Assembly: GCA_000750105.3 (NCBI GenBank)
Contig: JPHH03000063.1
Location: 62,001 to 126,000, forward strand
Length of the DNA: 64,000 bases
Direction of reading: 5' to 3'
Source: Tolypocladium sp. Sup5 PDA-1
Taxonomy: Eukaryota > Ascomycota > Sordariomycetes > Hypocreales > Ophiocordycipitaceae
Shown here: positions 10,279-22,200 of the stretch, piece by piece
Layout of the letters: every line of letters starts with the position of its first letter
Numbering within the stretch: position 1 is the first letter of the stretch
Position numbers and translations under genes: made by a program
The notes under the pieces: model-generated
Databases searched by the model: none
What the model was told of the DNA's origin: nothing
Seen by the model: only the letters and a program-made list of their open reading frames with translations

Positions 10279-12453
10279 TGTGACGGATGTGCGTGTGATT
10301 TTGAGATGTAAATGTAGAGAATCGACGAGGTCGAGAGAGCCGAGGGAGAAAGGGAGAAAGAAGGAGTGGGAATCGGCGGTCGATGAGGGGGAGACGAGCG
10401 AGTGGCGACTCGAAACGGGTTTGTGACGATGAAGTCCGACGATCCCTGAGGAGCTGCTCCAATGAGGCGCCCGCGGTGGTGAAATCGAGCGCGAAGATTG
10501 GCACACACGCACAAACAGAGAGCGGTTGAGCAAGAGAGAGGAATGAAGAGGAAAGGTGGTGAGAAGGGAGCGGTCGCAGAGCTGGTGGTTTATATTCCAA
10601 CGGATGGGTTTCTCGTGCCCTACTAAAGGTGGTTCTCGCCTCCAATGCACACCCCCCGAGCTCCCCGACTGGCACGCCCCTCCCCTGGGCTTGTCGACTT
10701 GGCCCACATAGCGGGGAGGCTGTGGGCACTAAAATGGGAATCAGGCTCGCCCTAGCGACGGCCCACCAGAGGCTAAAGGGGATCTCCCAATGGATCTCGC
10801 CCACCGGGCAGGAATCCGTCATGGCGGCGCTGGAACACGGGGGGGGCGATGCTCAGGTTCAGTGGAGGGCCTACTGTAGAGCCGCCGCAGGCTGAGGTGC
10901 AGACGGGGAGCTCGAGGAGCCGTTCCAGGCGTTGCACCGCAGCGGCCGCGGCGCTCCTTGGAAGCGCCCTGGAACGTCTTTCGATGGGGCCTGCGCCGCC
11001 CGCCCGGTTGCGGTACTCCGTAGTCCCCACAACTTGCAGGGCCCTGAGCGCGGGAACCCGGACGGCGAAGAGGGTCACGATTCACGAAGGACACGGGAGG
11101 AAGAGCAGTGTTGGATCTCCGTACCTAGGTAGACGGGGAGAGGAAAGGAGCGCCACGCAAGCCATCTTTCAGTTCTCCCCTCTCTCTGTCGCCTCCCCCT
11201 CCTTCATCTCACTCACTCACCGACTGCGATCAAGCCAAAGCCCAACCCCCATGACAAGCATGGGCACTTGATCACGCGGGCCACTTCATTTTTACCTCCC
11301 GAGTTCCCCTGCATGCCATCTGCAGCGGCAACGGAGACAAGAAGCACAGGACACATTAATGGATAGGTAGTCCGTACTTCCGAGTCTGCTCCCGCAGCCG
11401 CCTGCCCGGAGCTGCCGCACATGGGCCGTCGACAGCCCGTGAGCGGTCCCGTCTGCTTCTCCAGATGTCGTGCTAGGCGCCGCGCAAGAGTCTAGACAAG
11501 CGCAGCCCCAGAAAACTCTTTTGGCTGCTGCACAACGCCGAACTCCCGAATCTGACGATTGCGGCCTGGGGTTTCTGGAGCAGTCTCATGCTGGGCGTGG
11601 AAGCCCTGCCGCGATGGCTGTTCTCGACCCCTGCTTGATACCTCAGACGTCCTCATCTCATCCGTCGCCAATTGACTTTTCTCCGGCCCGTTCGCATTCA
11701 CTACGAGTACTGGGTTATTGCCCACTAGCTCCAGCTTATGCTGATGCCTGAACCGCCCTCCACCGGCAGAGCCCAACCAGCCAACCGGTGGGCAGGCAGG
11801 CCGCGCACACTCGCTCCGTCTCCGGCGCCCGCACACCATCGTGACTTTTATCTTTTTGGTGTTGCTCTCTCATCCCACACTCCTGTTGATCTAGCAATCG
11901 CTGCACCATCCATTTCCCGTGTCCCAGCCACGGTTCCACAAGCACGTCTCGTGGACATTTCAATTTTCCATCTCCTGCATTTGCTGCGTACCCTCTTTTC
12001 GTACCCTCTTTTCTGAGTCGTGGTATTACTCCATTCTTATTAGAGTCGATTCTTTGTTTATTTTAGGTTGTTCGAACCATTTTTGTATATCTTTACGTTG
12101 GACTGTGAGCGAGGGCTGACTCTTCCTCTGCCACAACCAACGCAGCCGATTGCGTTGCGGATGAATTGACGCATCATCGCCAAACCCATCATGATGATGC
12201 CGGGCGCTTCAGCTCGCTCCCATCTTGCACCAGCATGTCCTCTGCCTGTATAATAATAGAGTGCAGTAATGAAACAGAGCCCGTTGTCACCCTGACATGA
12301 CCCCACGATGCTAGTTTCACCATGGCATTTCCCTGCCGCAATGCCCATTGCTGCGGCATTCCACTTTTGTTGGCATGGTCGCGTCCACTCTCGTTGTCCA
12401 CCATGCAGGCTCTTTCCTTTGGCGTAGGAAGTACCCATTTTCTAAAATGCACC
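10279..12453. other. Intergenic region
   Basis: Promoter of the dehydrogenase gene on one side and 3' flank of the isovaleryl-CoA dehydrogenase gene on the other. A GTACCTAGGTAG palindrome-like site lies at about 11121-11132. I see no supported gene; the frames present are short and low in complexity. Confidence 0.5.
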
Positions 12454-13822
12454 TTACGCGTTGGCGTATTCCTTGTTAAAGGCACGGCCAATGACCATGC
12501 GCCTGATCTCCGACGTGCCGGCTCCAATCTCGTACAGTTTGGCGCTGCGGACCAGGTGTTAGTGAGGCTGCATCGCGAGCACGAAGGAAAAGAATACCAG
12601 CAACAGAACGGGTTTCGACTCACTCTCGCAACAGCCGCGACGCCGGCATCTCCTCGACGTAGCCCATGCCGCCCAGCAGCTGGATGCAGTCGAGCGAGCA
12701 CTCGGTGGCCCGCTCGGCGGCGTACAGGATGGCGCCCGCGCAGTCCTGGGTGCGGATGATGCCCTGCTCGTCGACCTGCTTGGCCGTGGCATACGTGTAG
12801 GCCCGCGACGCCTGCAGCTTGGTGTACATGTCGGCCAGCTTGCCCTGCACGAGCTGGTTGTGCGCAATGGGCTGGCCAAACTGCTTGCGCTGGTGCGCAA
12901 ACGGCGCGGCCACGTCGAGCGCCGCCTGCATGAGGCCCAGGGGCCCCGCGGACAGCACCAGCCGCTCGAGGTCGAGGCCCTCCATGAGGACGCGCACGCC
13001 GCCGTTGAGCTTGCCCAGGATGTCCTCGGTGGGGACAAAGACGTTGTCGAACATGAGCTCGCCCGTGTTGCTGCCGCGCATGCCCATCTTGTCGAGCTTG
13101 CGCGCGCAGCTGAAGCCCTCGGCCTTTGTGTCGACGATGAAGGCCGTGATGCCCTTGGAGCCGGCGTCGGGCTGCGTCTTGGCGTAGACGACGATGAGGT
13201 CCGCGTCGGGCCCGTTGGTGATCCACATCTTGGACCCGTTGATGAGGTAGCCGCCGTCGACGGCCTTGGCCGAGGTGCGCATGCTGACGACGTCGCTGCC
13301 GGCGCCCGACTCGGACATGGCCAGCGCGCCGACGCTGGTGCCCGCGATGAGGCCCGGCAGGTACTTGGCCTTCTGCGCCGGCGAGCCGTTGAGCTGCAGC
13401 TGGTTGACGCACAGCTGCGAGTGCGCGGCGTAGCTGAGGCCGATGGACCCCGAGGCGCGCGACATCTCCTCCATGACGACGCAGTGCGCCTGGTAGCCCA
13501 TGCCCAGCCCGCCGACGTCCTCGTCGGCCGTGATGCCCAGGAGGCCCGCCTCGCCCAGCTTGGGCCACATGTCGTTGGGGAAGGCGTTGGACCTGTCCGT
13601 GTGCGCGGCCACCTCCTCGCTGATCTCGCGCCGCGTGAACTCGTGCACGCGCTCGCGCAGCTCATCGAGCTCGTCCGTCGTCGGCGCCTCGAATCCCTTG
13701 GGGTGCTTGTTGGAGGACGAGTGCAGCCGCGTCTGCATGGCGGGCATGGCTGCGGACCGGAGCTGGTGCCGCGCGGCGGGGCGGGCCAGCGCCCTGCTGA
13801 ATGTCGTCCTCAGGCTGGCCAT
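12454..13822 (-). CDS. ivdA: Isovaleryl-CoA dehydrogenase, mitochondrial
   Basis: Two exons, complement(12454..12544, 12624..13822), give 429 residues, the normal length for this family. It oxidises isovaleryl-CoA to 3-methylcrotonyl-CoA in leucine breakdown, passing electrons through FAD to ETF. The N-terminus is an Arg/Ser/Ala mitochondrial presequence. Acyl-CoA dehydrogenase signatures are present: ALAMSESGAGSDVVSM and KMWITNGPDADL. The catalytic Glu sits in GLDLERLVL (residue ~286), the equivalent of human IVD Glu254. This position is characteristic of isovaleryl-CoA dehydrogenase rather than of short- or medium-chain enzymes. Near the end come QLLGGMGYVEEMPASRLLRD and KLYEIGAGTSEIRR. It is divergent from the methylcrotonyl-CoA carboxylase beta gene, the next pathway step. 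Confidence 0.95.
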
Positions 13823-14172
13823 TGTGTGTGTATCGTCGTCTCTGCGTAGGGCTGGGGGAGGGGGCACGGCAGAGGTGAAGGAGGGAAAGAGGTGTAGTAA
13901 AAGGAGACGAGTCCAACGGCTCGGTGACGATACTAGGCCGAGGCAGCCGCCGTCTCGGCCACCCAAGGCTCACGGCGCGGCTCAATGCGGCTTGTCACGG
14001 CCCGCAACCCCAGGTTTTGCGACGTCAGGGCAGCTCGGCTTAGCACTCCGTGTCTTGGACTTCGTCCCTCCAGAGTCCACGCTGCCTCTCTGCCAACTCT
14101 TCCCAACCCGCCAGACGCAAAAGTCCTGCCGTCGATTGACCCCGGATCCGCAGCTTCACACGGAACCCGCCA
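13823..14172. promoter_or_regulatory. Shared divergent promoter of leucine-catabolism pair
   Basis: The two start codons are only 350 bp apart and face away from each other, so this interval must carry promoter elements for both genes. A common inducible control by leucine or isovaleryl-CoA is expected from the pathway link. I did not identify a specific activator site. Confidence 0.7.
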
Positions 14173-15995
14173 ATGTCTCTGTCGCGGCCCACGCAGCAGG
14201 CGGCCCTCCGCCTCGGCCGCCAATGGCACAAAACACCACGCCGGACGTGCAGTAGGGGCGTCGCGAGCCTCACCCCGCCGCACCAGGCCGGCGCCATCTC
14301 GCGGCTGCCGACGAGCGTCGACGCCTCGTCCGACGAGTTCCGCGACAACGAGCGGCAGATGGGCGAGGTCATGGCGCGCATGCAGGAGCTCGCGCGGCGC
14401 GTCCAGCGCGGCGGGCCCGACAAGGCGCGCGAGAAGCACCTCGCCCGCAAGAAGATGCTGCCGCGGGACCGCGTCACGGCCCTCGTTGACCCGGGCACCA
14501 CGTTCCTCGAGCTGTCGCCCATGGCCGGCCACGAGCTGTACCCGGAGGCCGAGGTGCCGGCCGGCGGCATCATCACGGGCGTCGGCGTCGTCGAGGGCGT
14601 GACGTGCGTCATCGTGGCCAACGACAGCACCGTCAAGGGCGGGACGTACTACCCCATTACCGTGAAGAAGCACCTGCGCGCGCAGGCCGTCGCGCAGGAA
14701 AACAAGCTGCCGTAGGTCGCCGTAGAATCCGTAAAGGAGTGAGAGGGACGTCTGCTAACCCTGGCCTGCAGCTGCATCTACCTCGTCGACTCGGGCGGCG
14801 CCAACCTCCCGCACCAGTCCGACGTGTTCCCCGACCAGAACCACTTCGGCCGCATCTTCTACAACCAGGCGCGCATGTCCGCCCAGGGCATCCCCCAGAT
14901 CTCCGTCGTCATGGGCCCTTGCACCGCCGGCGGCGCCTACGTGCCCGCCATGAGCGACGAGGCCATCATCGTCCAGGACCAGGGTCACATCTTCCTCGCC
15001 GGCCCGCCCCTCGTCAAGGCCGCCACGGGTGAGGTCGTCTCGCCCGAGGACCTCGGCGGCGGCCGCATGCACTCGTCCGTGTCCGGCGTCACCGACTACC
15101 TCGCCGTCGACGACGCCCACGCCGTCACCATCGCCCGTCGCTGCGTCAGCAACCTCAACTGGCCGCAGGCCCAGGCCGTGAACGTGCCGCCCGCCGAGAC
15201 CTTTGCCGAGCCGCTCTACGACCCGGAGGAGCTGCTCGGCATCGCGAGCACCAACCTGCGCAAGCCGCTGCCCATCCGCGAGGTCATCGCGCGCGTCGTC
15301 GACGGCTCCGAGTTCGCCGAGTTCAAGAAGGACTACGGCACCACGCTCGTCACCGGCTTCGCCTCCATCTACGGCCACAAGGTCGGCATCGTCGCCAACG
15401 ACGGCATCCTCTTCGCCTCGTCGGCCGTCAAGGGCGCCCACTTCGTCGAGCTGTGCACCCAGCGCGGCATCCCCCTCGTCTTCCTGCAGAACATCGCCGG
15501 CTTCATGGTCGGCACCGCCTCCGAGCGCGACGGCATCGCCAAGCACGGCGCCAAGCTCGTCACCGCCGTCGCCTGCGCCGACGTCCCCAAGTTCACCGTC
15601 GTCGTCGGCGGCTCCTACGGCGCCGGCAACTACGGCATGTGCGGCCGCGCCTACAGCCCGCGCTTTCTGTGGATGTGGCCCAACGCCCGTATCGGCGTCA
15701 TGGGCGGCGAGCAGCTCGCCGCTGTCATGGAGACGGTCGGCCAAAAGGTCGACCCGGAGCTCAAGGCCCGCATCGACCGCGAGAGCGATGCCACCTACTC
15801 GTCGGCGCGCCTCTGGGTACGTTTCTCCCACCCCCCTATTCCCCCTTGCAGTGAAGCTAACACCCCCCCAAGGACGACGGCATCATCCCCCCGCAACATA
15901 CCCGCCGCTACCTCGGCCTCGGCCTCAAGGCCGCCATGGGAGGACGCAACGAGGTCAAGGCAGGCGATACCAAGTACGGCGTCTTCAGGATGTAA
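14173..15995 (+). CDS. mccB: 3-methylcrotonyl-CoA carboxylase, beta (carboxyltransferase) subunit
   Basis: Three exons, 14173..14711, 14772..15816 and 15873..15995, give 568 residues. The protein carries out the carboxyltransferase half-reaction, moving CO2 from biotin on the alpha subunit to 3-methylcrotonyl-CoA in the mitochondrion. The N-terminal ~35 residues are a basic presequence. Family landmarks include NDSTVKGGTYYPITVKKH, YLVDSGGANLPHQSDVFPD, GPCTAGGAYVPAMSDEA, the acyl-CoA-binding HSSVSGVTDYLA, NIAGFMVG, GSYGAGNYGMCGRAY, and the C-terminal TKYGVFRM. No biotin-attachment motif is present, as expected for the beta subunit. The last acceptor is CCCAAG at 15872; an alternative CAG at 15851 would break the frame. 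The alpha subunit gene is not in this window. Confidence 0.95.
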
Positions 15996-16431
15996 GGCGA
16001 CGGCAGAGAGGGCCCACTTTGTAGAAGAAAGGGATCAGGGGTCATACAGCACTTGTACATATCGCCATAGACGTCTCGGGAATGAAAAGAGTAAAACAGT
16101 CTCACGGCCATACCACATAGACCCTCACGTATCGCACAGCTACATGTCATGTACTCAATGGTTATCTCTTAGTATGTCCGGCGATATGGATGGTATCTAC
16201 CTGCACCCGTTTTGTCAACGCCAACGCTAATCTCGCGAGCGAGCTGTAAATGCACATCAAAAAAGGGGGCCCGTGAAATGTTGTATACAAGATTTCCGCC
16301 ACCATCCGTCATATCGCCCCCTGCCTTTCATCAAATTATAGCCCGCATCGGAACAAACATGCTCGCAGTCGCATGAAATCAATAGGCATGCGTAAATGTG
16401 TCGGTGCCCATGTACAAGAGGACGGGGCCGG
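15996..16431. other. Convergent 3' flanks
   Basis: Short AT-richer interval between the stop codons of two convergent genes. It presumably holds both 3' UTRs; nothing else is visible. Confidence 0.6.
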
Positions 16432-19267
16432 TCAAGGCATCACGAATCCCCCAGCACGCCTTCGGAGACCCTGTTGAGAGTCCTCGGCGTATTCATCGTC
16501 TTCAACGGCGCGCTTGACATTTTTGCGCCCCACGGGGCCTTTGCCAATGTCGACAGTCAAGCCAACCAAGTTGATGCTGTTATCGCCCCCGATGGCGACT
16601 TTGGCTGCGTCTTGTTGCGTCACTTGGCTGCCCAGCTGCGTTTTGCTCTTGCTGGCTCTGCTGAAGAAGCGTTGCAGCTCCGTTTGTGCACTTTCTGCAG
16701 CATCCACGCTCTCCTCTTGCAGTATATAGAGCATGGCGACGCGTGCGAAATCAATAACTTCTTCAGTGACGATGAACATGCTAGTAGGGACGGGAGTTGG
16801 CGCAGCTGTTGTCGTTGGGGACAGGCTGCTGGACGTCGGGATCGTGCTCGGGGTTGCCGAGGTGCTCGGGATAGCCATACTGGAAGTAGAGGGCTTGCTG
16901 GGAGCGGAAGTGGGACTGCGGAGCGTCGGAGGGGGAACGATTGTCGAGAAAGAGGCGATGGCCGTCGTGATCGAGGACCCATACTGGCCGCCCTGTTTGA
17001 GAATCACTGTTTTCGTCGTGGTCGGGGGCGTGAAGATGATGATGGAAATGGGCGGAAACACTTCCTCGATGTTCGCCACCGCGTTTACCCTCTTATCGCC
17101 GGCATCTTCCACCTCGTCCGTCGCTTGGCCGGCCCTCGTCGACCGCCCATCAAAGGTGACGAGCGAGTTCTGCGCAATGCAAGAAAGGCTTCCAGAGTTG
17201 AGCTTGGCCAGGACAATGGTCCCAGAAAGGGGGATGGTAAAGTTGGAGTCTGCCTCGGCGATGAGTCTCGGGATGGCTCTGCCGAGAGTGACATTGTTTA
17301 TGCTGGTCGATCCGTCCGTCGCCACGAGGTTCGTGGTCGTGCAGCCCAAGGAGCCGGCGACGGCGCAGTTGGACCCTGTGAATCCGTTTGTGCAAATGCA
17401 CGAGCACACCCCTTGCGACATCACGTTAGTGCCACCGTTCAGGCATGCCAGGGTCTTTTGACAATCCTGGAGGTTCTGACCCGGGGCATCCTTCTTGCCG
17501 AGGTTCTTGAACACGAAGAATTCCAGGGGAACGACAATGGCGGCGACGATTATGCACAGAAGCAGGATTACAACGACGATAAAGGCCCACAGCGGTAGGC
17601 CACAGCACCGCCGGCCTTGCTTCTTGGCACCGTCGTTGGACTGGGTGCTGGACGATCGTGAGTGGCCGCGCTGGGCTTGGTCGGCTCCCGCGGGCCAGGA
17701 GCTTGGCCGGAGCCACGATGACCGGCTGTGGCGGTTTCCCCGAGGCGTTTGAACAGGAGGTGGGAAAGCGGCCAGCATGTCTGATAGCCCCGAGTGATGC
17801 CGGTCGTCAGCTTCGCTCCAGGTTAGATTGTCGAACATCACGAGTAATTAGAAAAGCCAGCGTACCTGATAGGGAACCCTCCCCGTCCCTGGCTCCGTTC
17901 TTTTCATTGAGGGATGGACCCAAGTCATCCATCCGACTCCCTGGTCTCTTTCCCTTTTCAATCATCGCAGCCAGCCTTGTGGCGCGCCTTATCAAGTCCG
18001 GGAGACTTGTCAGACTGCCTCTTGCCTCTGCTGCTCGCACAGCATCAATGTCCAACCTCAGGGGCCGCCTCATGTTCGAGAGACGGTTCGGCGGACGGGG
18101 CGAGGGCGAGCCAGTAGCCGCACGCTGCTCTGCTGGATCCGACGAGCTGGCAGCTGCGTAGGCTTTCAAGATTACGTCCGGCGTCAGTCCGGTTTGGTTG
18201 GTTGTTGCGGAAGTGGTGGCTGGCGTCGGCTTGCTCGTCGGGAGCGTATTCGAGGAGCTCGTCGAAGTGTCCATGTACGCTGTTCCTCCAGCAAAGGGTT
18301 GCACAGGCGACGGGGCCGGCCTGGAGTCGGTTTGGGTGTTGGTAGCCGATCTTGTGTTGTTGACAAGCGCTGGTTTTCCCTTCTTCCCAATGCTTGCGCT
18401 GCGGACCAATCTGCTTTCGTCTCCAAAGTCATCGTAGCTTGATTCTCTATCCGTCGCAGAGTCGTCGTAAAATGCTTCGCCATATCCCGGGCTGGCCATC
18501 GGTGACACGGACCCCCAACCTTCCGGCATGGCAGCACTCGAGGCGTACGATCCATGCGACCTCGACCGCGGGCTTTCTTCTGGAATCGGGGAAACAAAAG
18601 ACGCGTTCGAGTAAAAGGACGATGCCCCTCGGCGGCTTGATGGTGGCGGTCCCAAAATCGCACTTCTCCTAGGCGGACCTGATGAGTTGGTAGCGACAGC
18701 TACGGGGAAGTCTGGTATCGAGCCAACAGATGACGAAGTTAGTCGTGAGGAGGTAGCGGCAGGCGACAAGGTATTGTATCCGTCGTCCGTTTCTTGCGGG
18801 CTCTCGGGGATGTTCGAACGAACGGCGTACGAGGGACTCGGGTCCTGAGGCTGCGACGGATAGAGTATCGACGGGAGGTTGCTCGGACGAGGTGGTCTCT
18901 GGGGCGCCTGCGGAGACCGTCCAGGGTCAGGCCCCGAGCCGGCAGAGCTCACGGGGCTTACCGCCGGACCAGGAAGAGGCCATTGAGGCGTGCGCATAGG
19001 CCGCGGTATTTTCTGGCCAGCTTTCGCGTCGCCCGCCGGCTGCGGTCTGGGTTTTGTGAGTCTGGACGGTCCAGCTGTGGCGATTGGCGATGGACGGATC
19101 GGCGAAGCAGAGTAGTCACTTGCCGGAGAGTCTGGGCTCATCTGCAGCTGGCGGAGGGGAAGCGTTTCTCGCGCCTGTCCGGCCTGCGCCCTCTCGCGCG
19201 CTCTCCTGACGGATCCAGATGCTGGCGACGGCCGATCCATGTCTCTTCCATAGTATTGTTGACTCAT
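16432..19267 (-). CDS. Single-pass membrane protein with EGF-like module
   Basis: Two exons, complement(16432..17810, 17866..19267), joined by a 55 nt intron with a CTAAC branch point, give 926 residues. Residues 1-465 are disordered, rich in Ser, Pro and Arg, and cytosolic by inference. A conserved-looking patch SLTSLPDLIRRATRLAAMIE lies near residues 430-450. Dibasic and dicysteine residues (RRCC) precede a strong membrane span at ~541-563. Outside follows an EGF-like module (CLNGGTN...CSCICTNGFTGSNC, ~590-616). After that come a globular Thr-rich region with N-glycosylation sequons (NVT, NFT) and a Ser/Thr/Pro-rich stalk, then a more ordered end (ARVAMLYILQEESVDAAESA). No N-terminal signal peptide is seen, so the predicted topology is type II-like. 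It may be a cell-wall sensor or adhesion protein, but that is inference. Confidence 0.8.
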
Positions 19268-22200
19268 CTGACCCTTCTGTCCCAATCGTTAAGACAAGTC
19301 GACTCGACGGGTACCTTGGCCGGGGAAGAGGGCCTTATCTGTGGCCCAACTTGGGCGAAGGCCCTGGCTGCCTCGGACCGGGCAAAAGCGATGCAGGTGT
19401 CGGACGGAGTATGCCTGCCGGAGGCGCACGTGTGAAGAGCGGTGACGAATGTCGTCCTCGTGTATGACGGAGTTGGCGCCTAGTCGATATGAGCACGGTT
19501 GCGCAGCATGAATGAATGGTCTTGGTTGCTTCCGAGGCGTCGGGATACACAATTGACTGGCGGGTCTGTGTACCAGGACAGACTGAAAATAAAAACCGGG
19601 AACGAAACGAGAGTGCGTATGTGAAAGCGGAAAATATACAAAGACAGAAACGAAAAGAGGTAGCCAGTCCCCTGAGCGAGTGTTTGGGAGTGTGCCGTGT
19701 AAACGACGTCGGAGGCACGACAATGAGACGGCCAGAAGAGGTCTAAGCCGTGTTAGCAAAAGGACTCCGGGCAGTTTTGCGAGGCGACGACTCGAGCTGC
19801 CGGCAAGGAACTCCTTCGGGCAGAGGTCCAGAAGCTGACCTGCCATGCGATCCGGGAAGGGAGTTGCTGGACAGCTGGGGTCGCAGAAGGCAGAATCAAG
19901 GAGTCGGAGGAATAATGGGTCACGTACGGGAAACGGCTAGAGTCTCAGATGGTGCCACCTGGCAGCAGAGACAGCAGACCACGACGCTGTCGTGACGGAC
20001 AGACGGCAAGGCCGCAGTAGCCGGATCGCACCAGCGTGGAGAAGAGAGCTGGACGCCGGGTCACAACAGGCGCGACGGCAAGACCTCGACCGGCTTGGAC
20101 TCGACGAAGATGAAGATAAGGGCTGAAGTAGGTTGCCGACCTGCGCCGCGTGTGACAATGAGGTTTTGCAACGCGGGTGTTCCGTGTCACGAATCTCCTC
20201 CAGAGGCCGTGTTTCAGATGGGCCGCAGCGGTGGCAGAAAGAGCTAACGAAGGAGCTGGATTGAGCAGACGAGGTAAGCGCAGGCCGAGTGACGCGGAGG
20301 CAAAAGAGAGGGCGGCGACGATAATTCAAATGAGAAGAGGCGGGTGATGTAGAATGAGCGTCTGCTGCTCATCAAACAACTTGGCTCATGCATGCATCGC
20401 CTCGACCACGGACGGATGGCGGAGCAGTGAAAGCGATGAGGAGGCAGGAGAAGGTGTTTTACCTTGTACTCGTAAGTCTGTCTAGTCCCGCGCGCGGTGG
20501 GAGGTGGAGACACGGAGGTGTTGCTCGCTCGCTCGTTCGGTCGCTGGCTCGTCCTCAAAACCGGCCAGATCTTGCTGGCCCCGGAAAAGGATAATTGAAG
20601 AAGAGAAGAAGCCAAAAAAGCAACGGTGAGGAGAGGGCTGGGAAGGGGAAGCAGCAGCGACAGCTGACTAGCGGGCGAAGAGTAGAAGAGAAGGAGCGGA
20701 AGGGGAAGAAAGTCGCAAAGAAGGAACGACTGAACCCTGCCCGGCAGCAGTGGGAAGCGAGCGACGAGGCTACGACGCAGTACTAGTACCTACGAGTACA
20801 GAAGGCAGACGACGGCCAGCCAAGGAGGACTGGAGTCACTGGACTGCCTTGGCCTGCCAGACAGACAACAGACCAAAATTGAAGGAGGGGGAGCCATCTC
20901 CACGGCTGCAAGGTGTTGCTGTTAGATCCAATTGCTGGGGCTAGCAGGCCAGGCTAAAGTTCAACCTCGAGTGTCCAGGTCCAGCCCAGGTTCAGGTCCA
21001 GGTTCAGGTCCAGGAGCCCTGCTATCAGACTTGCATACGCAGGCAGTCGACTGATGGGCCATTATCCGCCCCCCCCCGTCCCAGTCCAGCGGATGTAACA
21101 TCCAGGGGTTGTTCCGCTGCTGGGACAAGGCAGTGACGACACCGGTCGTCAGGTCATCCATCAGCGCCTCGTGGTGCCCCGCGGAATCACCGCAATGCTT
21201 TGCAGGAACCGCATGATGTGAGGGTTATTGATGAACGGGGCGAGGAGGCTTCTAGCCCCGGCTTGGACATCAAACGCCAGTGGGGCGTCCATTTGACAAC
21301 GCAAGAGTCGGCCCGCCATTGCCCGCTGGCTGTGTGCTTGCGAACCAAGATTCCACCGCCGGCCGTCAGTTGTCAAAGAAACGGTCGCGTCTGTGCGAGG
21401 GGACGAACGCAAGAGCGCGAGACAAGGGGGCTTTGCTGCTCTGCCGCAAATTCACAATGGCGTTGTGGCGAATCGAAATGGGCATGAGAGACGCGGCGGC
21501 TCTGCCTCCTCTGTCGCGTGCCCTCGGACCGGGACTGTGCGCGCGCTGGCCTTCTTGGCCTCGCCGTGACACGAAGTATCCGTGGACCGCATGGCTCGGC
21601 GTCTGTTGTCGTCTCTTTTCTTTTCATCGTAGTCCGTACCCTCCCTCGCGTGCCCGAAACAACAACCCGGACCCTGCAACAGCCGCTATCGCATCGCGGC
21701 CAGCCTTCGCGCAGCCATCGAAGCCACGTCAACCCGTCGCCGTCACCGTCGAGCCATCGCCAGACCCCCCTTGTCAAGCCACTGCCTGCGTATGGAGCAG
21801 CTGTTGTCAAGTGGAAACACTAGCGTCTTGTTCCTGCATCGCCGGTCGTCCACTCGAAAACGCTCGTATCGTGGCTAGCGCTGGACGGGGCTGTCGCGCG
21901 ACGAGTTGAAAGCCTATAAGAGTGACGGGTTGTGGAAGGGAAGCTGTGAAAAGTCCAGCGTTGGCAGTTGATCTGTGATGGAAGTCGACGCCAGCGGAGC
22001 CGTCTCGTTGGTTGTTCGTCCGGAAGTCTGCAGGTCCCACGTGCCAATGAGGCTCTCCAGACCAGGAACCGCTCGCTTCACTGTCGCCTGCTCGTCGTCC
22101 CATATGCAATCACAAGAAATGCCCTTTTCTCCGTGGTCTTCCTTTTCTGCCACGCGCCTCTACTACTTGCTCGCACGACATCCAGGGGCCAGCCCAGCAC

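Noticed and set aside
12860..13849. 329-codon open frame on the plus strand
   Set aside because: Antisense shadow of isovaleryl-CoA dehydrogenase; composition is Val/Ala/Arg/Gly-rich with no domain.
14755..15831. 358-codon open frame on the minus strand
   Set aside because: Antisense shadow of the methylcrotonyl-CoA carboxylase beta exon, which carries unmistakable family motifs.
16432..17841. Treating the EGF-module part as a separate gene starting at the ATG at 17841
   Set aside because: A consensus intron (17811-17865, CTAAC branch) joins it in phase to the upstream 467-residue exon, and the combined protein has a sensible membrane layout. The separate start would lie inside the intron.
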